From: Stromatinia cepivora
Lineage: Eukaryota; Ascomycota; Leotiomycetes; Helotiales; Sclerotiniaceae
Length of the DNA: 64,000 bases
Reading direction: 5' to 3'
Assembly: GCA_014898415.1 (NCBI GenBank)
Contig: RCTD01000014.1
Location: 248,001 to 312,000, forward strand
Part shown: positions 48,970 to 61,805 of the stretch, piece after piece
Numbering within the stretch: the stretch's first letter is position 1
Layout: every line of letters starts with the position of its first letter
Notes under the pieces: generated by a model
Told to the model about the DNA's origin: nothing
Seen by the model: only the letters and a program-made list of their open reading frames with translations
The model's database searches: none
Position numbers and translations under genes: made by a program

Positions 48970-50185
48970 TGAAATGGTGACGATGATATCACATAATCGA
49001 ACATCCTCTAATTTACTCCTCCACATTTCTTGCTCTTCTCTCGCTTTAAATCCAAACATTTCAATAGCGGCATCTAAACTCCTTCAATAATCGCACTCGC
49101 ATACTCTCTCATCTTCTCCTGAGTCCTCATTCCATCACTCGCTCCCTATCCTCTAATCAATCTTACTAGATTCCGCATCTCTAAAGGTTTTCCGCACCCT
49201 GATGCATCATTTGGTGGCACAACATTGCGCTGCATGAGCTAGTAATGTAACCACTTGGTTAATCTCCCAAGTAGTCAGGGGGAGAAGGATGGGTGGAAAT
49301 ATATATTGCAAGTCTTATTTGCCTGAGCAGGGTTTTGGAGATTAAAGAGAGTTTGAGGATAAGAATGGAAATTGGGGGTTACTTCCTTTGACACTGTGAC
49401 CGGGATTTCAGAGGTGGTTGTTCCATGATATTTCTTGAGTTCGGGGGTTAAGATACTGAAGAGATCGGATTCTTGAGTGCATGTTACCCCATTATACTTA
49501 CTCTTTGGGTGAATCGGGGCAGGATGGAAGAGAAGACGTTGGGAAATACGATGGGTTTGAGGAGAGTGAAAGATGAGATTGAGGCTTTTGGGTTGTGGAT
49601 CATAGACATAGGTTGTATATGCCCGAGAACGTATCTGTTAGTTTGATGGAGAGTGGTTTTACCGAAGATGATTTGTCCGCCTGTATCGAGAAGATTATGG
49701 CGTGGGAGTAGTTGTTTCTTGATGTGGGAATGGACACCATCAATGCAGAAGAGGAGAGTGCCATTCGCGGAGGTGTCGTCACAGAAACTGATGGTTACGA
49801 AGTCGAAATTGTTTTTAGTGTAATGAGAGAGAGAAGAACATCGCGTAATACGCGACGATCAACTGTACGGGCATTTCGAAACATCGGAGGAGGTCCTTTC
49901 CCCAATTCCTGTTGTTTATGAGGGAGAACTTCTCCGGTCAGTGTGTGTGCTTGAAAGTGAGAACCTATAAGCATTTCGGCGCAGGTATCTTCGAAAGGTT
50001 TATTTTTTTCATCAAGGAAACATTGTTTCAGAGCATCAGTGCCTTCGGAATGAATTCGAATACGATAGCCCGAATCCTGTAATCTTATTTCTTGTCCCGC
50101 TCGTAGACATGAAAATCGATGCTAGCCTTTCCAAGATGTTTCACCCCGCCGAGGCCTACTCCTGCTATCAAGATTTTTGCTTGTG
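48970..50185 (-). pseudogene. FAD-dependent monooxygenase pseudogene
   Basis: Reading the minus strand gives pieces of one aromatic-type FAD monooxygenase in the right order but in different frames. KILIAGVGLGG (dinucleotide-binding loop) and KASIDFHVYERD lie near 50180-50090, with the segment between them shortened, then a stop. GYRIRIHSEGTDALKQC, TLTGEVLP, LGKGPPPMF and TVDRRVLRDVLLS run at about 50075-49800, ending in a stop. GTLLFCIDGVHSHIKKQLLP and LLDTGGQIIFGKT come at about 49765-49655. TPNFHSYPQTLFNLQNPAQA follows near 49380-49295, then FRDAES, EKMREYASAIIEG and MFGFKAREEQEMW near 49180-49020. At least three frame changes or stops separate them, so the gene is dead. The intact family hydroxylates phenolic or secondary-metabolite substrates. 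No partner cluster genes remain nearby. Confidence 0.82.
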
Positions 50186-52885
50186 ATTTTTGTGGGGGAT
50201 ATGTTCAATAAAGGACATAATGTGATGGTGCTTGAAGTAATGGCAGTGATAGCAATGCAAATGACATGATAATGATGACAACAAAGCAATATTGAAGACT
50301 GGAATAGTGATAAAGTTGAACTGAAAACAGATGAACTGATTGAAAGCATTGTACTCTACCTGTTTTCATTCCTGAAGGTGAAAATCCTCTCAGATAGATC
50401 TGCCTGTTGCATGGACGTTTGTTAAGTTCTAATAAAAATTATAACATATCGATGCCATCAACATAAAGACGGTATCGTTTCAATCAATGGAACTTATCGA
50501 GATTGCTCTTAGAAGAAAAGGGGATTTCAGAAGCTAGTCTCTGAGAGAGCTGGTTGAACCTGAATCAGAAAGCACTTGCGAGTCCCAAGTTCTTAGCATT
50601 TTATGTCCGACCGAATAACGACCGCGGATATAAGCTCTTTGGCATATGATATGGTTGTATCATTTTTGCTTCAAAGGTTTGGAATTGGTGAGGTTTTGAA
50701 TATCCAAAATCTCTTCGGTCATGGGTGACTCTGAATCTGGGGTGGACCATGTCAGTATTTGAATCGTTTCGAATAGGTCTTTTGAATCACTCAAAACCTA
50801 AAACACATTCGGATATCCCAGAACAGCTCAAAAACTCGGATATCCCCATTGGGAAGAAAAGAATCTGGTGAGTATTTTGTATGTCACTCACGCCTGGAGA
50901 AAACGATCTTGTTATCCTACTGATTGATGCGGCAAAAGCGGTAATCCATGCATTCCTGCACGTTTTGGATTTGAACATGGAAGAAGGTGATTGCTTTTTT
51001 GTGGCCATGCCATTTTATTTTTTGGCTTTTTCCCTCAGCACAGGGCTGAGTTGTCTTGGATTGCCCCTCATCTGAATCATGATATGAGGGGCGAGATTTT
51101 TGGGCTGATTATGCTATGCCCAAAATTACCTTCTTACCATGGCGGAGAAAGGGTTTCCGCTAATCGGCGAAGTTGATAGTGTGGCTGGTAATGGAGAAAT
51201 GGAGCAAGGATACATGCGGTGACAACATCAACGGTGGTGTTTTGTATGAGTGTGATATTAGTTTACTAATCATGGAAGGGTTGAATCGGAAATGGAAATA
51301 ATGAGAGGTATATGGGGGGTTCTGGATTGAGCGCACGAGGACTAAGTACTTGGGTACCAGGTATAAGGGGTAGATTCTCGGCTGTACCATGGTTTGTCTA
51401 CTGGCATAGCATTCGATTTGCGGTTGTCGCATACTTGGAGTCTCTTGTTTATATAAAGATGAGAAGAAGTACCTAGTAGGTAGACACCGATGTAACATTT
51501 GTGTCTACTTATGTTCAGAGGTACTACCTAGGGATTTACTGTTTAGGTACAAAATGATGGATGAATCTATATCTAGATGTTCTATTTATTATTACCCCTC
51601 CATAATGGCAGCTCCGGAAACCCCTATGAGCAAAATGTCAATAATAACATCAACGACTTTAACTCTTCAATAGTTTCAATCTAGATCCCGTTTTAGTTAT
51701 AATCTAGGTACTTTACAGGTTTTGATCGACCTAGCTAGTACTCCGTACCTACTACCTATGAATCGATATAAAAACATATATTCTTAGATTTGAGCACATT
51801 CATTCATAAACAAAACCTTCGCCCCTCCACCAACCCTATCTTATCCACACGACGATAGCTACCATATCTGCTTCGCTTTCGGATTCTAGATTCCCCTCTT
51901 ATTTCACTTCATTCAGCCTTCTCAAAAACCCTCCTAGTTTTGATTCATCAAATTGATTGATTTTCTCCATATTTGATTGACCTAAATACTGACTGATGTT
52001 CATATAAGATTGAATAGAACAGGATTTTTATAACTATTCATTGTTGATTGTTGATTACGCCATTACTTTGCTCTTCGTTGCTCTGAATATCATTTTATTT
52101 ACTCTCTCTCTCTCCCTCCCCCCCTCTCTCCCCCTCTCTCTCCCCCTCATCCACTTAACCCCCATACGTTACTATTACGATACATTTTGAACCCCAATAA
52201 GGTGGTGTTTTACATTATCATTTTATAGATACAGATTCCTAACTATCCATAATCATTTCAACGCCATATACTAGGTGGTATCACATAATCGTCTATACAG
52301 ATACAGATCTTCTATCTATAACCATTTCAACTCCTTGGTGATGATATCACATTATCGTTTTACGCATCCAGATTCTTACCTATAATCATACCCATTTTGC
52401 TACAGGGGCAAAAATCCAAGAAAATCATTCATCAACCCATCAACCTACCAACCCACCCAAGTCACCCAAGTCACCCAACTTGGAATGTCAGTAGAAGAGG
52501 GACAAGACAAGGACTTATTAAATTTGGTCGAAGCGCCCTCCTATCGTTCGTCATAATCCAAGCAACTTCACTACTCCTACTCTAGTACTCTTTACTACCA
52601 CCACCACAGCCGTAAAAATCAAAACTTGAAAATATATATATATATATATATTATTATTTACTCAATACCAGCGAGCCAGCTACAGTAAGTACTAGCTACC
52701 TAGTACTACTGGAAGCCTACCTCTCTCTTAACCTCTTGACCTCTTCTCCCGCCTCCACTCAAATCCACCCATAAACAACTCCACCCAAGCCAAATACTTA
52801 CTATCATCCACCCATTTCAATTCAAATCCTTTAGTTTCTCATCAACAAATCAACCCACCTCCGACAATTCACCAATACCCTTATA
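50186..52885. other. Pseudogene upstream flank and SRPK promoter/leader
   Basis: These 2.7 kb hold no supported gene. A 64-codon frame at 50881-51075 (+) looks protein-like for a short way but matches no family I know. TACTCCGTAC lies at 51739-51748, embedded in CTAGC/TACCTA elements. A CT-rich tract (52101-52150) and an (AT)n run (52627-52650) mark the approach to the kinase gene. Confidence 0.5.
52627..52650. repeat. AT dinucleotide repeat
   Basis: An uninterrupted (AT)n microsatellite of about 24 bp continues as ATTATTATT, upstream of the SR-protein kinase gene. Confidence 0.9.
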
Positions 52886-53132
52886 ATGAACGGGGATCGG
52901 ATAAAGGCTTCTGCAATTGCTAAAGCGAAGGAATCTATAACTAAAAATTCGAATGCGCATGCTATGAAAAAAAGGAAGAAAGATTCGTTAAAACCAATCA
53001 TTACAACCGAGCAAGACTCTGAATCTTCAAAAATGGCTTCTGTTCAAGCCCGTGCAGGGTAAGTCACCTAAATGTCCCACTTTCTAACCTTCCAACCCTC
53101 CTACTGTTCAGGTGCAGCGCCTCGAAATATAA

Positions 53133-54959
<1,827 letters not shown>

Positions 54960-55206
54960 GAATTAGATTGATGTCCCGGGGATGATAGAGTGTAGGGATT
55001 CCTTTCTCATGAAACTCAGGCGCAGATGCTGGGGGCGGGGTGGGGTGATTGGCCATTTTCCGGTGGTGATCTTATAGGGTTCGTATCTACGGGAACGGTG
55101 GCATTGACATGCAGTATGTATCACGAACGACGACTTTCACACATAGTATAAATGAGAATCGAGAGATGATGAGACGAGATGAGATGCGAGGACGGAAATG
55201 GAAAGG

Positions 55207-55236
55207 GGTGGATGGATGGATGGATGGATGGATGGT
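55207..55236. repeat. GGAT tetranucleotide repeat
   Basis: A head-to-tail run of about seven GGAT units lies in the spacer after the kinase gene. Confidence 0.85.
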
Positions 55237-55487
55237 ATGGTATTGATGGATGGTATGAAATGGCAAGGAAAGCAATGGAAATAGGTGTATTGTGAAAGAG
55301 AATTATCTGAACTAAGTTAGCGTGCAAAACACTACATATACTCGAGATGGTATCTCCCTGCTGTCCCGGAGCTTCTTTCTTGGTTCTTGTTCTTGGGAAT
55401 TGGGGTTAGTGGGATAGTGGCATAGTGGTACGGTAGTGCAGTAGTATGTTAGTATGGTAGAAAAAGATTTTTGATGATTTTTTATAT

Positions 55488-55538
55488 GTATGTGTATGTA
55501 TGTGTATATGTGTATGTGTATGTGTATGTGCTGAGGTA
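55488..55538. repeat. TATGTG/TATG microsatellite
   Basis: This is an alternating TATGTATGTG and TGTATG hexamer run in the kinase/BRL1 spacer. Confidence 0.85.
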
Positions 55539-55628
55539 CTCTTTTTTATTGTTGATTATCCATTGTACTTGGATGGATGGTGAGTTGGATTGTTACGAGT
55601 TGTAAGTTGTAAATTGAGGGCGATGAAA

Positions 55629-55755
55629 TAGATAGATGGATGGATAGATGGATAGATGGATAGATGAATAGATAGATGGATAGATGGATAGATGGATAGA
55701 TGGATAGATGGATAGATGGATAGATGGATAGATGGATAGATGGATAGATAGATGT
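55629..55755. repeat. GATA/GATG compound repeat
   Basis: About 125 bp of alternating ATAG and ATGG tetramers form an 8-bp higher-order unit (GATAGATG), interrupted by a few GATAGATA variants. Read antisense it gives only a Ser/Ile/Tyr/Pro repeat. Confidence 0.95.
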
Positions 55756-55864
55756 ATTGAATATTCCTGTTCCTTTTGTGAATACATGTGAATATATATA
55801 TATATATATATATATTCGGTGAAGCGCCTGTGAATGGATGTGAAGCGATTGAATAGATTGGATA

Positions 55865-56040
55865 GATGGAGTGAAGTAGTGATGGAGTGAAGTAGTGATG
55901 GAGTGAAGTAGTGATGGAGTGAAGTAGTGATGGAGTGAAGTAGTGATGGAGTGAAGTAGTGATGGAGTGAAGTAGTGATGGAGTGAAGTAGTGATGGAGT
56001 GAAGTAGTGATGGAGTGAAGTAGTGATGAAGTGAACGAGA
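55865..56040. repeat. 16-bp minisatellite, ten perfect copies plus one diverged
   Basis: GATGGAGTGAAGTAGT is repeated ten times without error at 55865-56024. A diverged eleventh copy follows (GATGAAGTGAACGAGA). Because 16 is not a multiple of three, the array is not coding. Perfect identity points to recent expansion or ongoing homogenisation. Confidence 0.97.
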
Positions 56041-56546
56041 GAAGAAGAGAAGAAATGAAGTAGTGGAAAAGTGAACGAATGTTAAGGGCTAATCTAATCT
56101 AATGTTCATCTCATCTCTCATCCCATATCATGTCATCTCATCTCATTTTATAGGTGAATAATAGCTAACTTCACAGTAGCATATAATACCTACAGAAACT
56201 TCATCAGAGCTCTACCCCTTACCACACACATATATATATACACTCAAGCTTAGGGAACTACTAGAGTGAATAAATGGTTGCTTGTTATTTCCTAATTGTT
56301 TGTTATTCATTTGTATAGCATATTGAGATCATGACTCCTAACTCCTTAACTCCTATGCCTAGTTATGTAGTCATGTAATATCTAGAACAAACAGCATATA
56401 GATCCGTCATCCAACTGTGTATTTCCCGTGCGTCCCTAAACCCAACGTAGACCTCCTTTGCACTTCCTTTTCCCTACAATATATCGAGAATGAAATATTC
56501 CAAACGGCATCCAATTTCGCTGCCCCCTAGGCGGCCTTGGCTACAC

Positions 56547-58056
56547 CTACTCCAAATATCGTCTACCTCCTTTACTTGGACTCCTCCCCTTACTTCTCCC
56601 ACGGTTTTTACTCGGACTTCTCTCTATTGTCTTGAACTCAAACTCTCCATTTCCCATACCATTTCCGAATCCATTTCTCTGACCAAATAATCCCTTTTGT
56701 GCAGTACCTGCTCCCGTGGGCCAAGGTTCATATGGTCCGAAATGTGATTGGGGAGTTTGTGGGATTCCCCATGGATTTGGCTGGCCGAAATAGTTTGGAT
56801 GTTGTGGAAGATGTACTTGAGGATGGGGTTGGGGTTCAGGGTGGAAGGTTGGCGGTTTGGAGCGGAACATTCCAAAGGCCATGTTATTTGCGGCGATGGA
56901 GAGGGTGAGGATTAGAGCTACGAATATCTAGTAGGAATGTTAGCTTGGGAGCTGGAGATAGGATAAGGTGAATATAAAGGAGAACGTACCATTGCTTTAT
57001 AGCTAATCGGCTGAATAAAACTATCCAAAATCTCCGCGAAGGTTTTCGCACTGATTCTAGCTCTTCCGACACTATTTGGATCCATATTCATACAAGCTTC
57101 CCAATTATTGCAAACTGTTTCTAAAGCAGGTAATCTCATGCTAGGTTCACATCTGTTCTCCGCGTATTGTTTTACGCAATTTGCCATCTCAGATAGAACT
57201 TCCGCGGTGGCTTTTTGAGATGCCTTATCAACGTCGCTGCGAATTGTAGTCCAAAATGTGTAAACTCCAAACATTATTAGCCCGACAACAAAGGTGTTGA
57301 GCGCTAGTTGAGCATAGTACGAAAGAATGTTGGGAAGATTAGGTCGCGACTCGATACCGGATAAGAAGGAGGAGAACCAGCCTGGTTTATCTTCCGCTTG
57401 GTTGCGTTCAGTCGATCGACTATTTGGCCTTGAGTCTCCAGACTCACTCTCCGTTTCCGAAGCAGATTCCTTCCTGTGATGTCGCACTATTCCCATGGTT
57501 TCATCTTCTTTTTCATCTCTATGTTGACGCTTCCGCTTTTTAGCTATAGGTTGTCCTACTAGCTTCATCCTTCGTAAATCGTTTCGAGCGCCTGGACTAG
57601 TTCCTTTATAATTTGCGCCATATTTGCCAAAAAGTGGTTTACGTGATGAAGCGTGTGATGAGAAGGTCGTCATAGTTTTGCTGGTAGTTTTGGGTATCTC
57701 AGGTGTGTCCTCTGCGTCGGCAGTCTCGCCAGGTGAAGACTCAATTCCTGAAGCTTCGGAGTAAATATCTGGGGTATATGGTTTGCGGGGTGTGGTGAAT
57801 GCTGGATTTCGAAATGCTGGAGCTGGTGTGGAAGACTTTGCCAGAAAAGAATTTGTTGGTTTGGCAGAAGCTAGTTGCCTCGTCAGTACAAATGTAACTT
57901 TCTTTCAATGGTCCCAAGTTGGGAGTACTCACCATTATCAATTTGTAAAGCTTTGAATTGTAGGAAAGGGGATTTTGGGTCCATAGGGCCACCTTTCTCT
58001 TGCCATTCAAAGTCCATAGGACCTTCACCTGTCCTTCTTGAAGTGCTGCTATACAT
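56547..58056 (-). CDS. BRL1: Brl1/Brr6-like nuclear envelope protein
   Basis: This is a membrane protein of the Brl1/Brr6 group (di-sulfide bridge nucleocytoplasmic transport domain), which assists nuclear pore assembly at the nuclear envelope. Exons 57933-58056, 56990-57870 and 56547-56927 give 461 residues. The N-terminal half is disordered with a basic patch (AKKRKRQHRDEK). The domain begins at SRPNLPNILSYYAQLALN with the first membrane helix (FVVGLIMFGVYTFW). A lumenal segment follows with the four conserved cysteines in ANCVKQY, NRCEPS, ETVCNNW and EACMN. The second helix (IFVALILTLSIAANN) opens exon 3. The tail is Pro/His-rich and then basic (SKNRGRSKGRSPSKGG). It is divergent from IWS1, 401 bp away. 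Confidence 0.92.
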
Positions 58057-58457
58057 TTTATTTCTTTGCTAGTTAATAGCCAAATTTGAAGCTCAAAAGT
58101 GAAGATATGATGAAGTGAGACGATGCAGTATTTAGAAAATCAAAAGTAAACAAAAGATTCTGGCTCCTGAGGCAACCAAGCGTTTTTGGGTTTGACACTA
58201 ACCTTAACACGTACTGGCTGGAATTGATTGACAAAGCTTCATCATTCACTTTCAGTTTGGTCCAACGCGAATTGCGACCAGTCAATTTAAATAATTTCTT
58301 CGCATCTGTCCATTTCTTTAACAACAACTACAACTCTACCTTGATACCATATTCGCGATCGAATTTTGATAAGTCTTCGAATAACGTTTCACAATAAAAC
58401 GCCCATCTGATAGATAATAATACCAAACACCTTTGTCCTTCTTCACAATCTCCAAAC
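58057..58457. promoter_or_regulatory. Divergent promoter, BRL1 / IWS1
   Basis: This 401-bp interval between the two start codons must hold both promoters. The BRL1 side contains GAAGTGAGACGATG-like sequence, and the IWS1 side is C/A-rich just before its ATG. No TATA box was found, which is in keeping with housekeeping genes. Confidence 0.6.
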
Positions 58458-59933
58458 ATGTCGGATTCCGACCTCGATTCAAGGCTCACCACGCCACTTC
58501 CAGAAGCTGGAAACGATGCTGGAGATCCAAATAGACCCATTTCACAAGAACGAGACACACCAGAACCTCCTATGGCCAACCCAGATCTCGATATGGATGA
58601 TTTAGACAATGCAGAAAACGGAGCTGAATCAGACAATGAATCAGATCTTTCCGAAGTTGATGAAGCCAATTTTGATGATTTCGATGCAAGTAAAGTTGCC
58701 TTGGATGAGAGACCCATGGTTGGCATTGATGAAGATGTTGCAAAAACGTTGAAGGCAAGTAAGCGCAAGCGTGCAGAAGGTGAGGGCAAGAAACCAAAGG
58801 AAGGAAAGCGAGAGAAGAAAAAGAGACCGCGCAGAGATTCGGATGAGGATCCGGATGGAATGGAGATTGATGGAAAGAGGGTTAGAAAGCCTAAGAGAGT
58901 TGATGGCGATAGAAAAGATAGAGACAGAACGAAGGAACGAAGAAAGGCGACACCTGAACCTGAAAATGATGAAAATCTTACACCTGATGAGAGGAGGCGT
59001 AGAGCTTTGGATAAGGCTATGGATGCTGCGCTAAAGAACCCAAACAAGAGAAGAAGAAAGAAGGATGAAGTGGTATGTATCTGCTATCTGTTGAAAGAAA
59101 TAGAATTTGACTCGGTGGCAGGATTTGGAAGAAGCATTCGATGATGAAATTGCAGCTTTAAAGCTTCGAATGGAAGAAGCTTGTCAGGCTGATAATGCAG
59201 CTCGAGATGCCAATTTACCCGCAACGAGAAAACTCGAAATGTTACCAGAAGTCGTCGCTCTTCTTAACAGAAACACCATTCAACATTCTATCGTCGATCC
59301 CGATACCAATTTCCTGCAATCCGTCAAATTTTTCTTAGAACCATTGAATGATGGAAGTCTCCCAGCCTACAATATTCAACGTGATCTCTTTCAAGCACTC
59401 GCACGTTTGCCAATTGAGAAGGAAGCACTTTTAAGCAGCGGGATTGGTAAGGTCGTTCTATATTACACCAAAAGCAAGAGGCCAGAAATCGGAATTAAGA
59501 GAATCGCGGAACGACTGTTGGGAGAATGGTCACGACCAATTTTGAAGCGAAGTGATGATTATAAGAAACGTAAGGTCGCGACCAAGGAATTCGATCATCA
59601 GTATGTACATCCATTTCAACATATCTTGTTCCTACTAATATTTTCATCAGAGCCACACAACTTGCAATCCGTCCCTCCGGTTCTCAATCTTCGCAGATGC
59701 CCTCTTCCCAACGAACACAACTCACAGCTCGTGATATCGAACGTCAACGTCTCCTCGCACCGAAAATTATTAGCAACAGAGCTAGAATGGAAACCTCAAA
59801 TACCAGTTATTCGATTGCCCCTAGAAGTAACTTTGATCCAAGTAGAGGTTTGGATCCATCTTCCAGACCTATTGGTGCGGGTGGTGTAGATGCCTTTAGG
59901 AAGATGACAGCCAAACAGGGGAAGAAGAGGTAA
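58458..59933 (+). CDS. IWS1: Transcription elongation factor IWS1/SPN1
   Basis: This nuclear factor binds Spt6 and elongating RNA polymerase II. Exons 58458-59072, 59122-59600 and 59651-59933 give 458 residues. The N-terminal ~200 residues are acidic, then basic and disordered (EGEGKKPKEGKREKKKRPRR). The conserved TFIIS N-terminal-like domain follows, covering about residues 206-370: LEEAFDDEIAALKLRMEEAC, TRKLEMLPEVVALLNRN, NFLQSVKFFLEPLNDGSLP, ALARLPIEKE and GIGKVVLYYTKS. KRIAERLLGEWSRPI ends the domain. The C-terminal tail (TARDIERQRLLAPK, RPIGAGGVDAFRKM) is also typical. Frames and phases agree over both introns. Confidence 0.95.
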
Positions 59934-61805
59934 TAAGATTGATTGAACAGGTGTGAGCAGGTGTGGGTGATCGTGCGATGGAGATGACTTGTATTATTGA
60001 ACGAAGGGAGAAAGGAAGGCATGCAGGGCGTTTGTAACTTTCGTCGGACTGCTAACCACAAGGTCGTTTCATGGGTATCATAGGAGGGAATAAAGAAAGA
60101 GCGAAAGAATAATCATGCATACGCATCACATACTAGGCAGTCATCCCAAATCAAGTCAATTGGGATCACGAATTTGAGAAAATTGAAAATACCCTTTACT
60201 GGCGGATTTACAGTTCCGTTCCTTTGTCCCGGGTGTGAAAATGGAAAGTCTATTCGAAAATCAGACGATCCTCAGTCGATACTCACATATATGCCCATTA
60301 GACAAAGTCGGGTCCGATTAAAGGGAATGAAGGTCGTCGTGTCCTAGTAATGGATAGACGGATGTTAAACATACAACGTCTCATCGCGTCGCATGAATCT
60401 CATCTAATATCACAGTACTCGAAAGATACAGTGGACGGAATCATTTCCTCGACGGTACCAATTTTATAGCCCCCCTTCTTTTGTAACTTACACTTCGTAT
60501 AGGATAGTAGTCCCGCGCACATCATTCCTTGGAATAAAACAAAATCTCCTGAATATTTTAATCCATAGGCGAATTCCGTCTTATGTAAAATGAAGAGCTG
60601 AAGTTTCGAAAAGGTGATGACATTGATTAATTTTATTTATTAAAAAACGTGATTCGGATTCGAGACATCCGGAATTTGTTTTGTTAGGAGATGTATTCCG
60701 GGTGTTTCCGGGCGCGTATGTAGTTTACATAATCTTACAACAGGTACGGAGTAGGAATTCTTCGCTTTTGTTACAGGAGTGGCGATTATAGGTATGGAAT
60801 TGTATTTTGCGGTGCTCGGTCTTGTTTGCTTGATTTCTGGCTTGCTTGCTTGATTGCCTTACAGGGAGGATTGCGATGGGGGCCATTAAAGTTTGAAGTT
60901 ACAGATTGGGAATGAAGAGCGGATGTACGGATTGCATGCATGGGTTTGTAGACTAATGCTGCGCGGGTCGGGCCTCTCCTTGGGCTAGGGGATGAGGTGG
61001 AGATGTATTATGTATGTCATGTATGTCGGTAGCTATTAGTTAGAGTGGTAGCACGTATTATAGTGCGATATGGGTGGCGCATATGGATGGATGTTATTGA
61101 GGGATTTTGAGTAGCGGTCTGGAGCTGGAGGGAAAGTTTTGATTTTGGTCTGATTCTTGTGTGCTGATATACTGATTACTTGTTGTGGTGCTCGGATGAA
61201 AGGGGAGATTGAAGTTGAGGTGGATGAGGTGAGTATCTCAACTTTGTGAAATATTGGGAAGATTAGGAAAATTGGAGGGAAGCTTGAATGGAGAGAAGAG
61301 ACTTGAGGTGATGGAATTGACTTGATGGCTGGTTAAACGTCTAATTTCTACTATTTGCACATTCATCATTTTAGCAACTTCAAGTTGATACCAAAGGCAA
61401 AAGTGCACTATCATCTTGTGAGTGAGTCAAATCACAAAACTCTAAATCCAGATAGAAAACATATGCTTGAGAATCTAATTTAGATTGACATTGATTTTTC
61501 TTCCTCGGGACTTCCAGTGAACACACTACTGAACTTTCTGAAATTTTAGTAGAAAATTCCGGGTATCCTTTTGCTATTCCGCTCATATCCATCCATTCGT
61601 TTTCCTTTCCATCAGTTTTTCCCCACAAAACGCCTGTTAAAATACCATACACATCATATTGATTTTTTCATGAGAAGACCGCTCCAAACACCGTTTGCTC
61701 TTTTACAGTTCTTGCTTCCGTCAAGTTGTTTCCATTACTTCCTCTCGCTTGCACTCGTAGAACTCGTAGTAGTCATCTCATCCACCCCGAGCCCCTCACT
61801 AGCAT
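59934..61805. other. Spacer between IWS1 and bHLH gene
   Basis: This is a 1.9-kb convergent spacer. It holds GTACGGAGTA at 60744-60753 and CTTGCTTG repeats near 60828-60855. Short open frames (for example 61380-61652, minus) show no family resemblance. Confidence 0.55.

Larger units (their letters stand above)
54960..56546. other. Satellite-rich convergent spacer
   Basis: This 1.6-kb spacer lies between the kinase and BRL1 stops. It is dominated by simple repeats (GGAT, TATGTG, GATAGATG, AT, and a 16-bp minisatellite; separate entries). The rest is plain 3' flank without coding signal. Confidence 0.7.

Noticed and set aside
50881..51075. 64-codon plus-strand frame with a helical look
   Set aside because: No family resemblance and stops on both sides; kept only as a note in the surrounding spacer.
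58328..59047. 239-codon minus-strand frame
   Set aside because: It is antisense to the acidic/basic first exon of IWS1 and reads as Ser/Leu/Phe low complexity, a shadow of the real gene.
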